Assembly: GCF_003075455.1 (NCBI RefSeq) | Contig: NZ_QDAE01000001.1 | Location: forward strand, 1-64,000 | From: Arthrobacter sp. Bz4 | Lineage (GTDB): Bacteria > Actinomycetota > Actinomycetes > Actinomycetales > Micrococcaceae | Reading direction: 5' to 3' | DNA: 64,000 nucleotides | Part shown: positions 59,175 to 64,000 of the stretch, piece by piece | How the letters are laid out: the number at the start of each line of letters is the position of its first letter | Numbering within the stretch: position 1 is the first letter of the stretch | The notes under the pieces: generated by a model | What the model saw: the letters and a program-made list of their open reading frames with translations, nothing else | The model's database searches: none | Told to the model about the DNA's origin: nothing | Made by a program: the position numbers and the translations under genes

Positions 59175-59536
59175 GAAAGGTCTCGAGGCACCTCGTGACG
59201 CCGGCTCTCCTTGAAGAAGTAGCCGCAGGTGAGCGAACAGGGGGCCGCATCCCTTCGCGGAGGCGGCCTTCGCCGTCTCGCTGATACGCGAAAAGCGACG
59301 CCGGTCCATCCCTGCTCATAACCTTGATCGTGGTGGCCGGGGTGCTGGCGATGACTAGTGACGCATGGGTGGACACCATGCAGAGCCTCGTCTGGAATCC
59401 GATGGCTGCCGTCCCTGGGTCGAGTCTCGACGAAATTTGGGATGCCATGTTGGCTGCGAACGAACCGCTGGCCCACGCTCAGGTCGATGTGTTCCCCTGG
59501 GGGATCACATCGGTGGTATCTGTTCACCACGCGAAT
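59175..59536 (+). other. Intergenic stretch with a possible coding remnant (59285-59551)
   Basis: No complete gene seen. The frame after a TGA at 59282 stays open to the TGA at 59549-59551 and reads SLLITLIVVAGVLAMTSDAW, then SLVWNPMAAVPGSSLDEIW, which looks like a membrane-anchored protein. The only start near its beginning is a TTG at 59324 inside the hydrophobic segment, with no ribosome-binding site. A short frame from GTG 59193 (MTPALLEEVAAGERTGG) precedes it. I read these as pieces of a decayed gene. Confidence 0.35.
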
Positions 59537-59580
59537 GTGTCAATCACATGATACGGTCGATTGTATCAGTGAAGTGACAC
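59537..59580. promoter_or_regulatory. 44-bp nested inverted repeat upstream of the membrane-GntR pair
   Basis: Two inverted repeats share one centre. The outer arms are GTGTCA (59537-59542) and TGACAC (59575-59580); the inner arms are TGATAC (59549-59554) and GTATCA (59563-59568). All 12 arm pairs are exact. It ends 21 bases before the ATG of the membrane protein and is a probable operator for the GntR regulator of the same operon. Confidence 0.7.
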
Positions 59581-59601
59581 AATTGGCTTGGGGGTACAGA
59601 A

Positions 59602-60519
59602 ATGGCGTGGTTGCACTTCGTAGTGTGGGGGCCGGTGTATATGGGTATTGGACTCGCTCTGGCGTGGTGGGGGATTCGAGGCCGCAAGAACGGGCTGCCG
59701 GGGGGCCGCTTGAGCGTCGTCACCTTTGCGACTGGCCTGTTGCTATTGATTGTTGGTATCGGCTTGCGGCTGATTTCTGGACCGTTTTCATTGCGGCTCG
59801 ATATACCCACTGAATTCTGGGAGTGGTACCGAGACTACCGGTTCATTGTCCCGTTGCTGCTCGGAATTCTTGCCATGTCAGTTCTTGCTCTCCCAGTTCG
59901 AGCTCGAACCGGGAGGGGCACTGCAAACCTCGCGCCACGGACCCCCCTGAGCTTTACGAATAAGTGGTGGTTGATTACTCCTGGGCTCGTGCTCAGCCTT
60001 ATTGTCACGCTCACCATTGCGGCGGGTATGGCTTCGGAACCAGATGCCAGGACCGGCCGATACACGATGTATTTCGTGGACACAGGCGGGGGGCGGAGCA
60101 TGGGGACTGGTATTTACGGGTGGTTCAGCTCCCTGCCTAGTCTGATCCTTCTGGGCATCATGATGGTAGTTGCGGCTATAGCCCTGTTCCTCATCGCGCG
60201 TCCAGCACTAAACGATGATCAAGAGCAAGATGCCCACACTCGAATCATCCGGACGAGCAACGTTCTTATGGTCGGAACGGGAGCACTTCTCTGGCACCTA
60301 GGACTCATCTTCGGATCGCTGGCCGCCACTGCATCCCTGAGAGGGAACTTTTCTACCTCTCAGGGAAACGTCAGGTCATGGACAACGTTCGCTGCGCTGG
60401 AGCCGACGCTCAACATCGCCTCGATTGTCGCCCCAGCACTCGGGTTTGCGCTCTGGGGTGCGGTGACCCTATCTGCAATCCCATCACGCCGGAGGGCGTT
60501 AGTTGCAGGGCGACCATGA
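59602..60519 (+). CDS. Seven-helix membrane protein of unknown function
   Basis: 305 residues with about seven predicted membrane helices (near residues 5-24, 38-58, 82-102, 123-145, 180-205, 220-245, 268-295). No enzyme motif seen and family not recognised. ATG at 59602 after a GGGGGT stretch. Its stop overlaps the GntR start (ATGA), so the two are translationally coupled. YtrA-type GntR genes usually sit with membrane or ABC transporter genes, but no ATPase gene is present here. Confidence 0.78.
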   Translation: MAWLHFVVWGPVYMGIGLALAWWGIRGRKNGLPGGRLSVVTFATGLLLLIVGIGLRLISGPFSLRLDIPTEFWEWYRDYRFIVPLLLGILAMSVLALPVRARTGRGTANLAPRTPLSFTNKWWLITPGLVLSLIVTLTIAAGMASEPDARTGRYTMYFVDTGGGRSMGTGIYGWFSSLPSLILLGIMMVVAAIALFLIARPALNDDQEQDAHTRIIRTSNVLMVGTGALLWHLGLIFGSLAATASLRGNFSTSQGNVRSWTTFAALEPTLNIASIVAPALGFALWGAVTLSAIPSRRRALVAGRP

Positions 60520-60872
60520 TCATCACGCTGTCGGGCGCGGCCCCACCAACGGAGCAAATCGGAGATCAGATCCGCGGTCTGATCGCTTCAGATGTACTTG
60601 GGGCTGAGGAACGTCTCCCTTCGGTGCGTCAACTAGCCAGAGACCTCGGAGTTGCTCCAGGCACCGTTGCAAAGGCATATCGGGCGCTTGAAGCCGAAGG
60701 TTATCTCATTGCTCGCACCGGCGGAGGAACCCGTGTCAGTCCACACGCGGTGACAACTCCTCGGGTAGTGCTTGAAGCGGCACGCGAACTCGCCCAGATT
60801 AGCACCGCCGCGGAGACAAGCTTGGACGACACTATCCGCATCCTTCGTGCAATCTGGCCCGCACCAGAATAG
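60516..60872 (+). CDS. Short GntR-family regulator, YtrA-like
   Basis: 118 residues. The winged helix contains LPSVRQLARDLGVAPGTVAKAYRAL (given in part as RLPSVRQLARDLGV) and EGYLIARTGGGTRV. Only about 45 residues follow, with no effector-binding domain, the mark of the YtrA subgroup. ATG at 60516 overlaps the membrane gene stop; the frame is open to 60378 but there overlaps the membrane gene. It probably represses its own operon through the dyad at 59537. Confidence 0.85.
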   Translation: MIITLSGAAPPTEQIGDQIRGLIASDVLGAEERLPSVRQLARDLGVAPGTVAKAYRALEAEGYLIARTGGGTRVSPHAVTTPRVVLEAARELAQISTAAETSLDDTIRILRAIWPAPE

Positions 60873-60939
60873 ACTCCTTCATCATCCACGTTGAACTAGC
60901 TTGATTACGGTCATCAGGGGGACCTGGTTATCGCCAGCC

Positions 60940-60977
60940 GAAAGTAGGGCCAGGAACGCCAACTGAGAACAGGGCCA
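60940..60977. mobile_element. Paired direct repeats resembling an IS21-type end
   Basis: GAAAGTAGGGCCA (60940-60952) and GAGAACAGGGCCA (60965-60977) are direct repeats 25 bp apart, in the intergenic gap between the island and glgC. Repeats of this kind are arrayed at the ends of actinobacterial IS21-family elements. No transposase is present, so at most it is a remnant end. The rest of 60873-61170 shows no gene. Confidence 0.35.
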
Positions 60978-61170
60978 CCGACCAAGATGGCAGGTGATCA
61001 ATTTGGATGATTGGGCCCTCGGTCACCGCCGACCCAACGAAGTCCATTCCAGTTACCAGCAGTCAGCCATGTCAGCGTAGAGATAACCAATAAATCTGCT
61101 GGGCGGCCCCGGGGGGCCGGGCGGACGACGCGCGCCAGCCGGACCTACCCAGGGGTCGGCCACGATTTAC

Positions 61171-62409
61171 CTAGCCCGGAAGAACTACCTGCCCCTTGCT
61201 AAGAATGGTGAGCCCGGACTCCGTCACGGTGTACCCGCGGCTAAGGTCCAGCTCGCGGTCAACCCCAATCCTGGCACCGGCCGGCACCCTGACGTTTTTG
61301 TCGATGATCGCCCGCCGGACAATCGCCCCCGGGCCGATCGACACCTTGTCCATCAGCACCGACCCCGACACTGATGCACCTTCGTCGACAAACACATCGG
61401 TGGCAAGGATGGACCCCTGCACCTGGCCGCCGGAGACCACCGCACCGTTCGAGACGATCGAGTCGTGGGCTACGCCGGAGCCACCCGACGCGCTGCGGAC
61501 GAACTTGGCCGGCGGAGAGACACTTTGCCGCGTGTAGATCGGCCATTCCAGGTTGTACAGATTGAATAGTGGCAGGGGAGAAATGAGGTCCATGTTGGCG
61601 TCGTAGTAGGAGTCGAGAGTTCCGACGTCGCGCCAGTACTGACGGTCCCTGTCCATGGAGCCAGCAATGTCGTTGGAGGTGAAGTCATAGACTGCTGCAT
61701 CTTTTCGTTCAACGAAATACGGAATGATGTCGCCACCCATGTCGTGCTTGGTGTTCAGCCGGGCAGCGTCTTCTTCGAGGGCCGCGACCAGAGCGTCAGC
61801 GGTGAACACATAGTTACCCATCGACGCCAGGAAGCTATTCGGATCGTCGGGCAACCCGGGGGTGCTCTCCGGCTTTTCGACGAACCCGGAAATCCGGCCT
61901 GAGCCATCGGTCTGGATGACGCCGAACTGGTCAACCAGGTTCATTGGCTGCCGGACCGCCGCGACACTGGCCGATGCACCGCTGGCAATGTGAGCAGCAA
62001 CCATCTGCTCGAAGTCCATCCGGTAGACGTGGTCGGCGCCAATCACCACCACAATGTCAGGGTTCGCATCGTGGATCAGATTGAGGGATTGGTAGATGGC
62101 GTTGGCACTGCCCAGAAACCAGCTTTTTCCTCGCCGTTGCTGCGCCGGGACCGACGCCACATACTGCTGCAGCTGGGTGGACATGCGCCAGGTCTCGGAA
62201 ATGTGGCGGTCCAGGCTGTGGGACTTGTACTGGGTGAGCACCACAATTTCCAGGTACCCCGAGTTTACGAGGTTCGAGAGTGCGAAGTCGATCAGCCGGT
62301 AGATGCCGCCAAACGGCACTGCGGGCTTCGCACGATCGGCCGTGAGTGGCATGAGTCGTTTTCCCTCGCCCCCGGCTAGGACGATCGCCAGTACTTTTTT
62401 CAATGCCAC
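61171..62409 (-). CDS. glgC: Glucose-1-phosphate adenylyltransferase
   Basis: 412 residues. The nucleotidyltransferase loop [14 protein letters not shown] is near residues 10-24, FVEKPES and a C-terminal left-handed beta-helix follow. It makes ADP-glucose for glycogen. GTG start at 62409. Divergent from glgA across 97 bp. Confidence 0.95.
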   Translation of the reverse strand: MALKKVLAIVLAGGEGKRLMPLTADRAKPAVPFGGIYRLIDFALSNLVNSGYLEIVVLTQYKSHSLDRHISETWRMSTQLQQYVASVPAQQRRGKSWFLGSANAIYQSLNLIHDANPDIVVVIGADHVYRMDFEQMVAAHIASGASASVAAVRQPMNLVDQFGVIQTDGSGRISGFVEKPESTPGLPDDPNSFLASMGNYVFTADALVAALEEDAARLNTKHDMGGDIIPYFVERKDAAVYDFTSNDIAGSMDRDRQYWRDVGTLDSYYDANMDLISPLPLFNLYNLEWPIYTRQSVSPPAKFVRSASGGSGVAHDSIVSNGAVVSGGQVQGSILATDVFVDEGASVSGSVLMDKVSIGPGAIVRRAIIDKNVRVPAGARIGVDRELDLSRGYTVTESGLTILSKGQVVLPG

Positions 62410-62506
62410 GAATGGCCCCCTGCCCTACTGTTGCTCTTCATTGAGTTATTACCTCTTGATTGACTCACACTAGATGAGATGGCCGCGCTGCACTACGTTT
62501 GGAAAC

Positions 62507-63709
62507 GTGCGTATAGACATTGTGACAAAAGAGTTCCCACCCGAGATCTACGGCGGCGCCGGAGTGCACGTTGCTGAGCTAAGCCGAGTGCTGGCCAGCC
62601 AGGTGGATTTGCGGGTTCACTGCTTCGGCGCGGAGCGGAGTCCCGATTATCACGGGGCGACCGTGAGCACCTACCTGCCCCCGGCCGAGTTGAACCGCTC
62701 GAACGCCGCGGTGCAGACCTTCGGAACCGATCTGGCGATGCTGGACGGGCTGGCTGGCGCGGATGTGGTGCACTCCCACACCTGGTACGCGAACATGGCG
62801 GGGCATCTCGCATCCCTCCTGTACGGGGTGCCGCATGTCCTCAGTGCCCACAGTCTCGAGCCGTTACGGCCGTGGAAGGCTGAGCAGCTCGGCGGTGGCT
62901 ACGCGCTGTCTTCGTGGGCCGAACGAACCTCCTACGAGGCCGCCGCAGCGGTCATTGCCGTCTCGCATGGGATGCGCGCGGATATCCTGCGCAGCTACCC
63001 GGATGTTGACCCCGATAAGGTGCAGGTCGTGCACAACGGCATCGATGTGAGCCTCTGGGAACGGGATACCAACCACGACGCCGTCAGGAAGTTGGGCATC
63101 GACCCGGACCGCCCCAGCGTGGTGTTCGTGGGACGGAACACCCGTCAGAAAGGCGTTCCCTACCTCCTCCGTGCAGCGGCGCTGCTGGAGCCCGGCGTGC
63201 AGTTGGTGCTCTGTCTCGGTGCCGCCGACACTCCCGAGCTGGCAGCCGAAACCGCTCAGCTGATCGCCGAGCTGGAAGCCAAGCGCGGATCGGTGGTGCT
63301 GATCGAACGCATGTTGCCCCGGAACGAGCTCATCCAGGTCCTGAGCACGGCCACCGTCTTCGCCTGCCCCTCCATCTACGAGCCCCTCGGCATCGTGAAC
63401 CTTGAGGCGATGGCGTGCGGCGCGGCAGTCGTTGCCAGCGCCACCGGAGGCATCCCGGAGGTGGTCGACGACGGCGTGACCGGCACCCTGGTCCCGCTGG
63501 AACAGGTGACCGACGGTACGGGTATCCCCTTGGATCCTGAACGGTTCGTCACCGACTTCGCGGCGGCCGTAAACGCCCTGGTTGCAGACCCGGACCGGGC
63601 CCGCCGGATGGGTGAGGCGGGGCGCCGTCGTGCTGAAGAGCACTTCTCGTGGGACTCGATTGCTGAGTCCACCCTCGAGGTCTACCGTTCAGTGATTACC
63701 AAGACCTGA
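62507..63709 (+). CDS. glgA: Glycogen synthase (GT4-type GlgA)
   Basis: 400 residues. N-terminal IVTKEFPPEIYGGAGVHV with the KxGG-like GGAGVHV nucleotide-sugar loop, HSHTWYAN, and the C-terminal EPLGIVNLEAMACG with the E-x7-E motif of GT-B enzymes. It extends alpha-glucan from ADP-glucose (in actinobacteria possibly maltose-1-phosphate via the GlgM type). GTG at 62507 is preferred, as MRIDIVTKEFPP is the usual start. Confidence 0.92.
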   Translation: MRIDIVTKEFPPEIYGGAGVHVAELSRVLASQVDLRVHCFGAERSPDYHGATVSTYLPPAELNRSNAAVQTFGTDLAMLDGLAGADVVHSHTWYANMAGHLASLLYGVPHVLSAHSLEPLRPWKAEQLGGGYALSSWAERTSYEAAAAVIAVSHGMRADILRSYPDVDPDKVQVVHNGIDVSLWERDTNHDAVRKLGIDPDRPSVVFVGRNTRQKGVPYLLRAAALLEPGVQLVLCLGAADTPELAAETAQLIAELEAKRGSVVLIERMLPRNELIQVLSTATVFACPSIYEPLGIVNLEAMACGAAVVASATGGIPEVVDDGVTGTLVPLEQVTDGTGIPLDPERFVTDFAAAVNALVADPDRARRMGEAGRRRAEEHFSWDSIAESTLEVYRSVITKT

Positions 63710-63787
63710 GCACACCGGCAACCCGGTAGTTCTTGACACCGCCCAGCGTAGGGTGGCGTACCACCATCAACCACGGAGGACTCATCA

Positions 63788-64000
63788 GTGACCGAACACC
63801 CCAGCCCAGTGTCACCGGACTCACCCGACTCACCGGATTCGCCGGACTCAGCAGCTTCGGCGCCTTCGCCCGATGAGGCGAATGTTCCCGAGTTGAATGA
63901 GACGGAGGTCGACGAGGCAGTGATGGACGAGTCTGCCGAGAACCCGGCCCTCGACGAGGGGCGGGTCACCACCCCCGTCGATGAAGAGAACGAGGATGAC
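63788..64000 (+). CDS. Acidic Pro-Asp-Ser-repeat protein (3' partial)
   Basis: GTG at 63788 with GGAGGA upstream opens a frame that runs off the window. The first 71 residues are disordered: four PDS tripeptides, then an acidic stretch rich in Glu and Asp. The rest of the gene lies outside, so no function can be given. Confidence 0.6.
   Translation, partial: MTEHPSPVSPDSPDSPDSPDSAASAPSPDEANVPELNETEVDEAVMDESAENPALDEGRVTTPVDEENEDD

Noticed and set aside
61105-61118. GGCCCC/GGGGCC hairpin as glgC terminator
   Set aside because: A short pure-GC palindrome without a T-run, no stronger than expected in GC-rich DNA.

Overview
The window is high-GC DNA from an actinobacterium, most likely a member of the Micrococcaceae (Arthrobacter-like). 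The evidence is dense GC-rich coding, frequent GTG starts, RbpA, WhiA, OpcA, a DUF3099 protein, a DUF222/HNH endonuclease, and the gene order uvrA, uvrC-rapZ-yvcK-whiA, gap-pgk-tpiA-secG, rbpA, pgl-opcA-zwf-pgi-tal-tkt, ctaB/ctaA. I found no rRNA, tRNA or CRISPR array.

Layout. 1-5.9 kb: an HNH endonuclease cut by the window edge, a DExH helicase, a frameshifted trans-aconitate methyltransferase, an MBL-fold hydrolase and a short GntR regulator. 5.9-15.3 kb: excision repair (uvrA behind a LexA-type box, uvrC) and the rapZ-yvcK-whiA regulatory trio, with a HAD phosphatase and an acyltransferase between. 15.4-28.4 kb: central carbon metabolism, namely superoxide dismutase, lower glycolysis with secG, then rbpA and a minus-strand pentose-phosphate operon. 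28.7-33.3 kb: haem O/haem A synthesis for cytochrome oxidase, a DapA-like aldolase and a two-gene ABC exporter. 33.4-38.7 kb: sufR and the suf iron-sulfur operon, ending in a 26-bp perfect hairpin whose right arm is repeated four times in tandem. 38.9-41 kb: a biotin ECF transporter. 41-53.6 kb: housekeeping genes including an ABC-F ATPase, SURF1, FabG, SerB, a TrmH-type methylase, L31, a lipoate-ligase-like protein (apparent N-terminal frameshift) and aminopeptidase N. 54.1-57.5 kb: a tightly coupled operon of circularly permuted ATP-grasp, alpha-E and transglutaminase-like proteins. 57.6-61 kb: an accessory island. 61.2-63.7 kb: divergent glgC and glgA. An unfinished acidic ORF ends the window.

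The most unusual stretch is the 57.6-61 kb island. It holds a 291-residue secreted precursor whose last 69 residues carry 15 cysteines and whose overall plan resembles halocin C8 precursors. Next come a small four-helix membrane protein (possible immunity), a coding remnant, and a translationally coupled pair of a seven-helix membrane protein and a very short YtrA-like GntR regulator, preceded by a 44-bp nested inverted repeat. A truncated antisense coding fragment on the left and repeats resembling an IS21-type end on the right suggest that the island was inserted. I read it as a candidate bacteriocin and immunity locus; this is inference from sequence only.
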